From: Oscillospiraceae bacterium
Lineage (GTDB): Bacteria > Bacillota > Clostridia > Oscillospirales > CAG-272
Assembly (NCBI GenBank): GCA_015065005.1
Contig: SVRE01000017.1
Span: 1-36,335 of the forward strand
Direction of reading: 5' to 3'
DNA length: 36,335 bases
In this document: in pieces, positions 16,106 through 24,333 of the stretch
Numbering within the stretch: the first letter of the stretch is position 1
Layout of the letters: every line of letters starts with the position of its first letter
Notes under the pieces: generated by a model
Told to the model about the DNA's origin: nothing
The model's database searches: none
Seen by the model: only the letters and a program-made list of their open reading frames with translations
Position numbers and translations under genes: made by a program

Positions 16106-16931
16106 ATGTAGCAAAAGTGTTATTGTTTCGATACACACGCGGTGACATTCCCATATGTTTTTTGAATTTTTTGCTGAAATATAGTGCATCCTCAATGCCG
16201 CAAAGCTTAGCAATTTCATTAACGCTATAATTAGTGTTTAGCAATAAATTAGAGCCTTTATCAACTATGAGCTTTGTATAATATTCTTGTGGTGTTAATC
16301 CTATGTTTTTCTTGAAAAGCTTTATAAAATAAAATTTACTTAACCCGCAAAGAGAAGCTAACTCTTCATTGGAACGCTGTATATGACATTCAGATTTCAT
16401 AATTTCGATAGCAGGTCGTAGCTTAAATAGCTCAGTATTCCTTTTTCCACCTTGGTTTACGGATTGGGATATGTGCGCAATAATGGTTAATAGCATTCCG
16501 TCCAAAAGAAGCTCCGCACTTTCTTGTTCAGCTTGAAAGCCACTCCATATGCTGTGGCAAAAATGCTCAAATTCGGGAAAAACGCCTATGTTGTAAGAAC
16601 GTTGTTTGAAAAAAGCGAGTATTTTTTCCGCCTCACTGCCTGTAAAGAGAATCCAATAATGGGTTGTATTTTCTCCTTCTATACTGTATATTTGTGGTTC
16701 GTTAGGTCTGAATAAGCAAATATCTCCGCTTGTAAGAATAAGCTTTTTGCCTTGTTCGTGTAAGATAAGCGTGCCGTGCTTGACATAAATAAGCTGATAG
16801 TCCAATCTGCCATTTTCACGGCAGGTGTACATTCTTGAGTAATCTTCACAATACCCAAAATCATTTACAAAAATAAATCTATCGGTTTCGGTATGTTTGC
16901 CGTAACTTAATTTTCCGGAATAAAAATACAT
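16104..16931 (-). CDS. AraC-family regulator with cupin sensor domain
   Basis: The 275-residue protein has an N-terminal cupin-like sensor (about residues 15-150, with YQLIYVKHGTLILHEQGKKL and the CLFRPNEPQIYSI strand) and a C-terminal AraC DNA-binding domain (about 172-272, ending MGMSPRVYRNN). This is the usual architecture for activators of sugar-utilisation genes, with the sugar bound in the cupin pocket. The ATG follows AGGAG on the minus strand at 16939-16943. It is divergent from the secreted protein gene at 17109, with 177 bp between starts, so that gene is a candidate target; the FAD oxidoreductase lies convergent behind it. No ligand can be assigned. Confidence 0.9.
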   Translation of the reverse strand: MYFYSGKLSYGKHTETDRFIFVNDFGYCEDYSRMYTCRENGRLDYQLIYVKHGTLILHEQGKKLILTSGDICLFRPNEPQIYSIEGENTTHYWILFTGSEAEKILAFFKQRSYNIGVFPEFEHFCHSIWSGFQAEQESAELLLDGMLLTIIAHISQSVNQGGKRNTELFKLRPAIEIMKSECHIQRSNEELASLCGLSKFYFIKLFKKNIGLTPQEYYTKLIVDKGSNLLLNTNYSVNEIAKLCGIEDALYFSKKFKKHMGMSPRVYRNNNTFAT

Positions 16932-17005
16932 ATTTTTCTCCTTTCTACATTAAATATTATATCACAGAAAAACACTTTTGTCCATATATTGCCAAAATAA
17001 TCCTA

Positions 17006-17034
17006 TTGAACAGGAAAATATTTGATGTTATAAT
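17006..17034 (+). promoter_or_regulatory. Promoter of the secreted protein gene at 17109
   Basis: TTGAAC (17006-17011), 17-bp spacer with extended -10 TGT, TATAAT (17029-17034). The leader is about 68 nt and ends in AAAGGAG before the ATG. Confidence 0.8.
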
Positions 17035-17108
17035 TATATTGGTAAAGAAGTTACTCTGCCATTTTGCTATGCAAAGAACTTTATATCAAAAATTTAAAGG
17101 AGAAATTT

Positions 17109-19091
17109 ATGAAAAGGTTTTTATTAACTCTAATAACAGCGGTAATGTGTATGTTTATGCTTGCTATTTTTGCAAGTGCAGAAACTTATTCGGTATCGAG
17201 CAACGAAGAGTATGAAGCGGCATATGAAAAAGCAGTAAGCGGAGATACAATTACAATTGACTCTAAGCTCACCTGCGACATTTACGCAAATAAGAGCATT
17301 ACTTACATTCTAAAGGCAGATTGGGAAAGCTCAAAGCTTATTGTTAACCAATCCAATGTAGAGGTTTCATTTATTGCTGATGGCGGCAACTACAGAATTA
17401 TGCCTACAAATTATTCTACAACAGATGGTTGGATGAATATTAGCGAGATTTATGAAAATGTAGTTATCAATTTAGGTGGCAAAAACGGAGGCACTTTAAC
17501 AATTGATGGCTCAAACGCAACTCACGACAGAGTTAGCTATGTACCTGCATTGGTAGAGAACACAACATATTATTCAAATGTATTCCCTGATATTTGCTTG
17601 AACCTGCTAAGTGGGTCAGCAATTGCTAACTTCAACACCGCAACCAAGGATGATAATGTAAACTCATGCATTATTTACGCAAAAACCGTGAATATGTATG
17701 ACGGATGTCAGATTTATGCAAACAAGGTAATAAGTGCACCCCTTATAAAATCGTGTTTCTATAATTTGTATGGTGGCGAGATTTTTGGTAACCTACTCAC
17801 AAGTATAAGAATGAATGTAAATGGCGTTGGCTTCATATATGCCGATAAGCGCTTTGTAATGTATGGCGGAAGAATTTACGATAACATTTTTAACGCAACA
17901 GGTGGTCTAAACCAGTTTAATGTGGTAGGCTTTATTTCAACTAACCAAGGTTACTATGGAGCAAGAGCGGTTGTTTATGGTGGTGAACTAGGAGATCGTT
18001 ATGTATCAGGCACTGGTAATTATGAGATTAGTGCAATAGTTGGAGTTTATACTAAGGACAATGGAGCAACCTGCTTCTATTACAATACGGGTGTAACAGC
18101 AGGCACAAGATATATATTTACAGACACTCCACAACTCACTCTTGACCATAGCACAGGTAAAACAGTATGGAAAGTAAGCAAGTTTGAATGGAATAGTTCA
18201 AATAATTATGGTTTCTCTTGGAATCATTCTAAAAAACCTGGTGATAAGGTAGCGGTATTTCTTAAGGCAAGCAAAAAAGAAATTGCAGAAAATAAATTTG
18301 ATACATATTCAGTAATTAACGCATACATAGACGGTGTTTATGCTCATAGTGGTTCAACAACAATAGCTATTCCAAGCGGTTATAATCTTTGGTCAACTAA
18401 TGGTAAGGAGTATTGCCATACTGGTAAGGCTTACACTCTTGATGAAATAAAGTCAACAAAAGCAATCATGCTATATTCTGCATATGAAGCGGCAGTGGTA
18501 ACGGTAGATGAAATAACTATGTGTTCCGGATGCGGAAAGGTTTATTCCTGTAAATCTCCTAATCATGAGCACGAAATCATAACCTTTAATTATGGAAGCT
18601 ATGGAAAACAGGGCGAAAAGGTAGTTAAATGTAAGATCTGTAATGTAATTGATACTTTTTCTGCTCCTGCACTGTTTACTTGCCTTGGCTATTCTGCTCC
18701 TGAGTATGGTAGAGTTGGAATTGCTATTGGTTATACTGTAAATAATGAAGCTATTAAAGAATACACAGAAGCAACAGGCAAAACCTTAAAATACGGTGTA
18801 TTTGCAGTATTACAAGACAGACTTGGTGATAATGATGTATTTGCAGATGATGGCACAGTAGCAGATGATGTTATTAATGCTGAAATTACAAATTATGAGT
18901 TTATAGCATTTGAGCTTAAAATAGTTGGCTTTACTGACGCACAGAAGGACACTAAACTTGCAATGGGTGCATATGTAGCTGTAACAGATGAAAACGGTAC
19001 AGAGTATTCATATTTGCAGGATGAATCAAAGGGTTATCACTCAGATAAATACTATTTCGTTTCATATAACGATATTAACGGTGTAACCTAA
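17109..19091 (+). CDS. Secreted protein with beta-helix-like repeats and Cys-pair motif
   Basis: From the ATG at 17109 (AAAGGAG upstream) the protein has 660 residues. Residues 1-24 are a Sec signal peptide ending ASA. Residues about 45-330 contain repeated strand motifs such as VNMYDGCQIYANK, YNLYGGEIFGN, FVMYGGRIYDN and VVYGGELGDR, as in right-handed parallel beta-helix proteins of the pectate-lyase/adhesin type. Cys pairs at about residues 472-508 (CSGC and CKIC) may form a zinc ribbon. The last ~150 residues form a separate globular domain. No LPxTG or transmembrane anchor is seen, so it is released or held non-covalently. A sugar- or host-binding role is inference; no catalytic residues were identified. 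The divergent cupin-AraC gene may regulate it. Confidence 0.8.
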   Translation: MKRFLLTLITAVMCMFMLAIFASAETYSVSSNEEYEAAYEKAVSGDTITIDSKLTCDIYANKSITYILKADWESSKLIVNQSNVEVSFIADGGNYRIMPTNYSTTDGWMNISEIYENVVINLGGKNGGTLTIDGSNATHDRVSYVPALVENTTYYSNVFPDICLNLLSGSAIANFNTATKDDNVNSCIIYAKTVNMYDGCQIYANKVISAPLIKSCFYNLYGGEIFGNLLTSIRMNVNGVGFIYADKRFVMYGGRIYDNIFNATGGLNQFNVVGFISTNQGYYGARAVVYGGELGDRYVSGTGNYEISAIVGVYTKDNGATCFYYNTGVTAGTRYIFTDTPQLTLDHSTGKTVWKVSKFEWNSSNNYGFSWNHSKKPGDKVAVFLKASKKEIAENKFDTYSVINAYIDGVYAHSGSTTIAIPSGYNLWSTNGKEYCHTGKAYTLDEIKSTKAIMLYSAYEAAVVTVDEITMCSGCGKVYSCKSPNHEHEIITFNYGSYGKQGEKVVKCKICNVIDTFSAPALFTCLGYSAPEYGRVGIAIGYTVNNEAIKEYTEATGKTLKYGVFAVLQDRLGDNDVFADDGTVADDVINAEITNYEFIAFELKIVGFTDAQKDTKLAMGAYVAVTDENGTEYSYLQDESKGYHSDKYYFVSYNDINGVT

Positions 19092-19196
19092 AAATCTTAA
19101 TCATAAGGAAAATGCCTTTTTCTGTTGTTTTTTGTGACTTTAAAAGATACTGATTAAGTTGTTTTTTAATTAATTTCGCAAACTTTAACAGATAAT

Positions 19197-19225
19197 TTGC
19201 TACTGCAATTACGTATAAGCATAAT
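19197..19225 (+). promoter_or_regulatory. Weak promoter candidate for the DMT-GH20 operon
   Basis: TTGCTA (19197-19202), 17-bp spacer, CATAAT (19220-19225). It is the only reasonable candidate in the 162-bp gap after the secreted protein gene; an 8-bp inverted repeat (19097-19104 with 19151-19158) upstream may be a weak terminator. Confidence 0.4.
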
Positions 19226-19253
19226 GAATTTGTCAGAAGGTTGTTAAAATCTA

Positions 19254-20147
19254 GTGAATAAGTATTTTATTTTAGCTTTGTCAACCCTGTTAGCTACAGG
19301 AAAGGCTTTGTTTTGTAAAGCGATGGGAACAGGGCTATACTCAAAAAAAGAAACTGCTTTACTAAATTTCAAAGCGCTTTTAGTCGCATTTGTTTGTTCG
19401 TTAATTTTTGTTGCTGATGAAATTTTTAAGCTGCTTGAAATTTCTAAGTTTTCCATTGTTCTTTCTATGTTCTTTGGTATATCTGTAGCTATAACTCAAA
19501 TTATGCAATCAAAGGCAATGGGCAACGGTCCTGCGTCATTAGTATCTCTTATATATTCCTGTGGCTTTTTAGTACCTATTTTTTATGGATTGCTTTTTTG
19601 GAATGAAAGCGTGTCTGTTTATCAATGGTTCGGCATCCTTTTGCTTGTAATATCATTGTACTTAATAGTGTGCAAAGGAGAAAAGGGTGGAAAGTCGGTC
19701 GCTTGGATACCGTTTGCGGTTTTGGCGATGCTTGGTTCTGGAGTTAACGCAATATTTCAAAAAACGCATCAGTACTCTTCGTTCGCTGATGAACTGGATT
19801 TGTTTTTAGTTTACTCCTTATTTTTCTCATCGCTATTTACAGGCATAGTGTCATTAGTAATCCGCAAAAGAGGAAAAAGTGAGCCGGAGCTGTCCAAAAA
19901 ACAAAAGGCAATAAAAAAAGTGATAGTTCCAATGTGCCTTGGTATATGTGTGGGACTGCTGAATTTCATAAATTTAAATTTATCAGGGAAACTGCCTTCT
20001 ATAATTCTATTTCCAGTTTACAATGTAGGAAGCATGCTTTTGTCAAGTATAATATCATCGCTCATATATAATGAGAAGCTAACAAAAAGACAGGGCTTTG
20101 GCTTTGCTATAGGAATAGCGGCAATTTTAATAGTTGGTATTTTTTGA
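19254..20147 (+). CDS. DMT-superfamily (EamA-type) membrane transporter
   Basis: The 297-residue protein has about ten membrane helices arranged as two five-helix EamA repeats, with the charged linker RKRGKSEPELSKKQKAIKK between them (near residues 203-225). Members of the drug/metabolite transporter superfamily carry amino acids, sugars, nucleotide sugars or drugs. Translation begins at GTG 19254 with AGAAGG 13 bases upstream, slightly far; no better start is visible. The GH20-like gene starts 14 bp after its stop, so they form an operon, and import or export of an amino-sugar compound is a reasonable guess. The substrate is not shown by the sequence. Confidence 0.85.
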   Translation: MNKYFILALSTLLATGKALFCKAMGTGLYSKKETALLNFKALLVAFVCSLIFVADEIFKLLEISKFSIVLSMFFGISVAITQIMQSKAMGNGPASLVSLIYSCGFLVPIFYGLLFWNESVSVYQWFGILLLVISLYLIVCKGEKGGKSVAWIPFAVLAMLGSGVNAIFQKTHQYSSFADELDLFLVYSLFFSSLFTGIVSLVIRKRGKSEPELSKKQKAIKKVIVPMCLGICVGLLNFINLNLSGKLPSIILFPVYNVGSMLLSSIISSLIYNEKLTKRQGFGFAIGIAAILIVGIF

Positions 20148-20161
20148 TTGGAGTAAGTTAT

Positions 20162-21181
20162 ATGAAAATTCCTTGGAAAACAAAAGGTATAGTGTTGACG
20201 GCACCGCTTAGCGAGGAAATAGATGAAGTTATAAAATTCATTGATGAATATTTGGCACCGCGTGGCTTTAATATGATAGTTATGCAGGTAAGATATCGCT
20301 ATCAGTTTAAAAAGCATCCTGAGGTTTGGGGATATGACCCACTTTCCTTTGAGGATGTAAAAAAGCTGTTATCAGTATGTAGAAAAAATAACATAAAGCT
20401 AGTGCCAAAAATGAATTTGATTGGGCATCAATCGGGCTTTCCCAATGAGCCGACTGACGGTATATTACATGGACATAACCAGGTCTTGGCTGACATTCGT
20501 GATGGACTTTTAAGAGCATATCCTGATTTTGATGAGCAGTGTGGTACAAAGGAAATTCTTTATTCGCGAAGTATATGCTTAAGTAGCCGAGGAGCAAAAA
20601 CTGTTGTTTGCGAGCTGATAGATGAGATAATGGATGTTTTTGAGGCTGATATGATACATATCGGCTGTGATGAGGTGTTCAATGCAGGACTATGCCCCGA
20701 ATGTTCAAAAAAAACAAAAGGGGAGTTAATTTCAAGCTGGATTAATTCACTAAATGAGCACATAAAAATCCGGGGGGGAACAACTCTCATATGGGGTGAC
20801 AGGCTTATTTCTCAAAAAGACACAGGCTACAACAGATGGGAATCATCTGATGACGGTAGCGAAACTGCCATAGAAAAGCTATCGCGTGACATTGTAATAT
20901 GCGATTGGCACTATGATAAATATGAAAAATATCCGTCCGTTGATATATTTGCAGAAAATGGCTTTAAAATGATGGTAAGCCCTTGGAGAGACAAGGGAAA
21001 TCTTGAAGCCTTTGTAAATTACGCAATCAAGCACGACACGGGCAACATAAATGGTATCCTAATGACAACCTGGTGTGGCTCAGGAGATTTAGCAAAAAGA
21101 TTGTTATACGGCGAAAAAGGAAGATGGCTCCATACGGAGCAAATCGCCACTACAATAGAACAAATCTTTAATGAAAATTAG
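20162..21181 (+). CDS. Cytoplasmic single-domain GH20-like glycoside hydrolase
   Basis: The 339-residue protein is a TIM barrel of the GH20 (beta-N-acetylhexosaminidase) type. The diagnostic Asp-Glu pair is present in MIHIGCDEVFN (D170-E171), where GH20 enzymes usually have HxGGDE; the G-to-C change at residue 169 is unusual. Other barrel strands are recognisable: NMIVMQVRYRYQ, KLVPKMNLIGHQ and TTLIWGDRL. It lacks a signal peptide and the N-terminal alpha/beta domain of classical GH20 enzymes, so it would act in the cytoplasm on small substrates. I chose the ATG at 20162 because GGAG lies 8 bases before it; an upstream TTG at 20144 is weaker. It is co-transcribed with the DMT transporter. Exact specificity is unknown. 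Confidence 0.8.
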   Translation: MKIPWKTKGIVLTAPLSEEIDEVIKFIDEYLAPRGFNMIVMQVRYRYQFKKHPEVWGYDPLSFEDVKKLLSVCRKNNIKLVPKMNLIGHQSGFPNEPTDGILHGHNQVLADIRDGLLRAYPDFDEQCGTKEILYSRSICLSSRGAKTVVCELIDEIMDVFEADMIHIGCDEVFNAGLCPECSKKTKGELISSWINSLNEHIKIRGGTTLIWGDRLISQKDTGYNRWESSDDGSETAIEKLSRDIVICDWHYDKYEKYPSVDIFAENGFKMMVSPWRDKGNLEAFVNYAIKHDTGNINGILMTTWCGSGDLAKRLLYGEKGRWLHTEQIATTIEQIFNEN

Positions 21182-21198
21182 AAAGAATACAAGATAAC

Positions 21199-21246
21199 AA
21201 AGGTAGGCGAAAAATCTACTTTCTTTCTTGGTGAACCAACAGGGAC
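21199..21246 (-). repeat. Decayed duplicate of tRNA 3' end plus terminator
   Basis: This 48-bp segment matches 21435-21482 at 42 of 48 positions without gaps. The copy covers the T-arm 3' strand, acceptor 3' strand and CCA of the tRNA(CAU) gene and the following terminator, but no 5' half of a tRNA is present. It is a tRNA relic or half of an attachment-type duplication. Confidence 0.8.
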
Positions 21247-21432
21247 ATCGTTCTTGAATTTTTCAAGGCATAAGTGCGTGTCGTTTATTGGTGCCTTGAA
21301 AAATCCTTCGGTCTATGGGCCCTCAAGCCGAATATTTGAGACTTGGGGTTCGTGTGCAATGCTACGCTCGTTCCATGAAAGAGTCGCTTAACGCTGCGTT
21401 TGAGTCTCCGTATATAGAAATACAGACAAACA

Positions 21433-21461
21433 AAAAAGGTAGGTGAAAAACCTACCTTTTT
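21433..21461 (-). terminator. Terminator of the tRNA gene
   Basis: GGTAGG pairs with CCTACC, extended by A5/T5 arms, with a short loop; read on the minus strand it ends in a T-run a few bases after the tRNA CCA end. Confidence 0.85.
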
Positions 21462-21464
21462 GCT

Positions 21465-21541
21465 TGGTGGACCAACAGGGACTCGAACCCCGGACCGACC
21501 GGTTATGAGCCGGTAGCTCTAACCAACTGAGCTATTGGTCC
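21465..21541 (-). tRNA. tRNA with CAU anticodon (Met elongator or Ile2)
   Basis: On the minus strand a complete 77-nt cloverleaf starts GGACCAATAGCTCAGTTGG and ends with encoded CCA. Acceptor arms 21535-21541 and 21469-21475 pair fully (7 bp). The anticodon stem ACCGG/CCGGT encloses the loop CTCATAA, giving anticodon CAU; the T-loop is TTCGAGT. It is not initiator-like (no three G-C anticodon stem pairs in the GGG/CCC form). CAU could be elongator Met or, after lysidine modification by TilS, Ile; I cannot decide by eye. Confidence 0.95.
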
Positions 21542-21644
21542 AAATATTGCGATTTACATCACGCATTATATTTTACACATTTATTGGCGCTTTGTCAATA
21601 CCTTTTTTCAATTTTTACAAAAATAATTTATTAATGATTGTAAA

Positions 21645-21673
21645 TTGACATTTATTATGTTTTATGCTATTAT
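21645..21673 (+). promoter_or_regulatory. Promoter of the GH42-thiN operon
   Basis: Perfect -35 TTGACA (21645-21650), 17-bp spacer with extended -10 TGC, and TATTAT (21668-21673). Confidence 0.85.
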
Positions 21674-21684
21674 AAACATAATAA
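21652..21684. promoter_or_regulatory. Candidate operator: 11-bp inverted repeat over the GH42 promoter
   Basis: TTATTATGTTT (21652-21662) and AAACATAATAA (21674-21684) are perfect inverted repeats 11 bases apart, enclosing the -10. A bound dimer would block transcription. The regulator is unknown. Confidence 0.55.
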
Positions 21685-21705
21685 GTACTCAAAAGGAGAT
21701 TTGCT

Positions 21706-23664
21706 ATGAAAAAGTTTTATATAGGTGCTGCTTATTATCCTGAGCTTTGGGATAAAAGTGAGATTGACAAGGATATTGCCAAAATGAAGGAATATGGTAT
21801 GAACTGTATGCGTATTGGCGAGTTTGCTTGGAGCTCAATGGAGCCAAACGAGGGTGAATATACCTTTGAATTTTTTAAGTATGTTGTAGATAAGCTTTAT
21901 GAAAACGGTATTTACACAGTCATGTGTACCCCCTCCTGCACACCGCCAAGATGGGTGTTTGAAAAGTATCCCGATGCTATGCGTGTAAAATCAAAGGATT
22001 ACATCGAATATCAGGAAAAGGTACACGCAAGAGTACATCCCTGCAAATCCCATAAGGGAATGAGAGAGTTAAATGTTAAAATTGCAAAAGAAATGGCAAA
22101 GGTGTTTGGAAATCATCCCGGAGTTATTGGATGGCAAATTGATAATGAGGTGCATCCTTATGACCACGGATGCTATTGTGACAAATGCAAGCAAAACTTC
22201 AGAAATCATTTGAAAAACAAATATAATGGGGACATAGAAGCATTAAATAAAGCGTGGGGAGCTTACCGTTGGTCACTTGAATATAAAACCTTCGACCAGA
22301 TAGAGCCACCTGTGTTATACGCCTGGGAAAATCCAAGCCTGGTTGTTGAATGGGTGGAATTTAACGAGGCGCTAATTTGCTCTTATGTTCACGAGCAGGC
22401 TGATGCTTTAAGGGAATATACCAATGCACCAATCGGTACCGACCTTATGGTTGATAACTATTTAAGCTATAATAAAATGAACAAAAAGCTTGATGTAGTT
22501 CAGCACAACCACTACCATACTACCGAAAATCTTTATCGTTCTTTGTTTAATTATGACTTTTATCGCTCATTAAAGGATAAGCCATTCTGGGTAACTGAAA
22601 CTTTACTTGGTTGGAATGGTTCTATTGCTGCATATAATGGCTACCGTCCAAACGATTACAGCTACGTTAACTCTCTTTTGGCTATCGCACACGGAGCAGA
22701 AATGAACCTATATTGGTTATTCCGTTCCCACCCGAACGGACATGAATTGGGTCACGGAGCATTTTTGAATTCAAGCGGAAGACCGAACCCGGCGTCTCGC
22801 GGAGTTAAAAAGCTAACCGAAACATTAACAAAAGCAGAGAGCTTTTTATCAAATTCCAAAGCAAAATCAAAAATTGCTATGACTTATTCCTCAAATTCAG
22901 TTAAGATTTTCTTCTTTGCGCCACTTATTGCTGAATTTGACCACGATGTAAGGGCAAAATATATTGATTTGTGCCATAACTATTTTAGACATTATAATAT
23001 TGATGTAATAGAAACCGACAAGGATTTAAGTGAATATGAGGTAATTGTGTCTCCGTTCCTTCCAAACGCAGCCCGTGACGGATTTGAAACAAGAATTGTT
23101 GAGTGGATAAAGAATGGCGGTACTTGGATAGTTGGACCTCTTACCGATATAATGACAGAATGTGCATCAAAATACACAGACAAGCCATATTCTTTCCTTG
23201 AGGAGCTTTGCGGAGTTTATACTAAATATCAATTGCCAATTCAGGATGAGAACATTACGGCAAAGTGGAATGACGGTGAAGAAATTCAGCTTTCAATGGG
23301 CACAGATGCCTTTGAAACAGTAGATGCAGAAAGCCTTGCAACTTATGAGAGCGAAGAACTTGAGAATTTGACTGCTATTGCAAAACGTAAGGTTGGCAAG
23401 GGACAGGTTATTATTCTTGGCTCTGCCATTGACAAAAAATCTCTGCTAAGGCTTGTCGATAGGGCGCCGACTCTTGAAGCATCGGAAAATATCGACTTAA
23501 CAAAGAGATTTGGAGAAGAAAACGGTATAATAGCAATCGAAATTGAGGGTAAGGACGGATTTATTGTTCTTGACAAGGAATATTATGATGTGCTTTCTGA
23601 CAAGAAAATCAGCGGCAGAGTGGAAATGAAGCCATATGATGCCTACATTTTGAAGGAAATATGA
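21706..23664 (+). CDS. GH42 beta-galactosidase
   Basis: The 652-residue protein is a GH42 beta-galactosidase of the BgaB/A4 type. The barrel starts with GAAYYPELWDKSEI. The acid/base glutamate is E148 (WQIDNE) and the nucleophile E298 (FWVTETL). The four zinc cysteines of the A4 group appear as C113 and C156, C158, C161 (CYCDKC). A trimerisation domain follows (about residues 390-590, with IVSPFLPNAARDGFETRIVEWIKNGG) and a small C-terminal beta domain. It has no signal peptide, so it hydrolyses imported galactosides in the cytoplasm. AAAAGGAG precedes the ATG; a strong promoter and a putative operator lie upstream. Its stop overlaps the thiN start. Confidence 0.95.
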   Translation: MKKFYIGAAYYPELWDKSEIDKDIAKMKEYGMNCMRIGEFAWSSMEPNEGEYTFEFFKYVVDKLYENGIYTVMCTPSCTPPRWVFEKYPDAMRVKSKDYIEYQEKVHARVHPCKSHKGMRELNVKIAKEMAKVFGNHPGVIGWQIDNEVHPYDHGCYCDKCKQNFRNHLKNKYNGDIEALNKAWGAYRWSLEYKTFDQIEPPVLYAWENPSLVVEWVEFNEALICSYVHEQADALREYTNAPIGTDLMVDNYLSYNKMNKKLDVVQHNHYHTTENLYRSLFNYDFYRSLKDKPFWVTETLLGWNGSIAAYNGYRPNDYSYVNSLLAIAHGAEMNLYWLFRSHPNGHELGHGAFLNSSGRPNPASRGVKKLTETLTKAESFLSNSKAKSKIAMTYSSNSVKIFFFAPLIAEFDHDVRAKYIDLCHNYFRHYNIDVIETDKDLSEYEVIVSPFLPNAARDGFETRIVEWIKNGGTWIVGPLTDIMTECASKYTDKPYSFLEELCGVYTKYQLPIQDENITAKWNDGEEIQLSMGTDAFETVDAESLATYESEELENLTAIAKRKVGKGQVIILGSAIDKKSLLRLVDRAPTLEASENIDLTKRFGEENGIIAIEIEGKDGFIVLDKEYYDVLSDKKISGRVEMKPYDAYILKEI

Positions 23665-24302
23665 TGAGTACCTGTTATATAGCATGCGCTTTAGATTGTG
23701 ATATTAATATTTCACCCCAAGAGGGCGACCTTATAATCGGTGCTGACAGAGGATATTTTACACTTGTAGAAAATGGAATAATGCCCCAGATCGCAATTGG
23801 CGATTTTGACTCATATACAGGAAAGATAGATTGTGAAAATACCATTGTTTTTCCTGTGAAAAAGGATGATACCGACAGCGCACTTGCTATAAAATATGCC
23901 ATTGAGCAGGGATACAAAAAAATAATGGTTTTTGGTGCAATTGGCGGTGCTCTTGACCATACGATTGCCAATATTTCACTATGTGCAAGCTACACGGAAA
24001 AGGGAATAGATATTGCTTTTGTTGATGGAGATAATGTGCTTTTTGCCATTTCCAACAGTGCTGTTTCATTTGATGAAATAGCAAGTGGCAGAATTTCGGT
24101 TTTTTCCTTTGGAGATAAGGCACAAGGCGTCAACGAAAAGGGGCTGTTATATACTCTTGAAAATGCTACTCTTGAAAATTGTATTCCGTTAGGCGTTAGC
24201 AATGAGTTCATTTGTGAAAAATCTACAATTTCAGTGGAAAACGGAACACTTTTGATTTATACCGACAAAAATAATTACGAAAACCACTTGACAAGAATGT
24301 AG
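23661..24302 (+). CDS. thiN: Thiamine pyrophosphokinase
   Basis: The 213-residue protein transfers pyrophosphate from ATP to thiamine to make TPP. Key motifs are IGDFDS (residues 46-51, nucleotide/metal) and KKDDTDSALA (67-76), followed by FGAIGGALDHTIANI and the C-terminal beta-sandwich for thiamine (GVSNEF and NGTLLIYTD). The ATG at 23661 overlaps the GH42 stop (ATGATGA); a second ATG three bases later would shorten it by one residue. It is therefore translationally coupled to the beta-galactosidase, an odd partner, while the functionally related thiT lies downstream under a riboswitch. The thiT promoter lies inside the last codons of thiN. Confidence 0.93.
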   Translation: MMSTCYIACALDCDINISPQEGDLIIGADRGYFTLVENGIMPQIAIGDFDSYTGKIDCENTIVFPVKKDDTDSALAIKYAIEQGYKKIMVFGAIGGALDHTIANISLCASYTEKGIDIAFVDGDNVLFAISNSAVSFDEIASGRISVFSFGDKAQGVNEKGLLYTLENATLENCIPLGVSNEFICEKSTISVENGTLLIYTDKNNYENHLTRM

Positions 24303-24316
24303 AGTGGTGCTATAAT
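24288..24316 (+). promoter_or_regulatory. Consensus promoter of the riboswitch-thiT transcript
   Basis: Perfect TTGACA (24288-24293), 17-bp spacer with extended -10 TGC, perfect TATAAT (24311-24316). The -35 lies in thiN coding sequence. Confidence 0.9.
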
Positions 24317-24333
24317 CAAACCATCGTACAAAA

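Larger units (their letters stand above)
21182..21464. other. Non-coding gap with tRNA remnant, large inverted repeat and terminator
   Basis: No plausible gene. It contains a decayed copy of the tRNA 3' end (21199-21246), a 13-bp inverted repeat with a 21-base loop (21258-21270 and 21292-21304) and an unexplained, more GC-rich stretch (about 21310-21415) that could fold, then the tRNA terminator. Confidence 0.7.
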
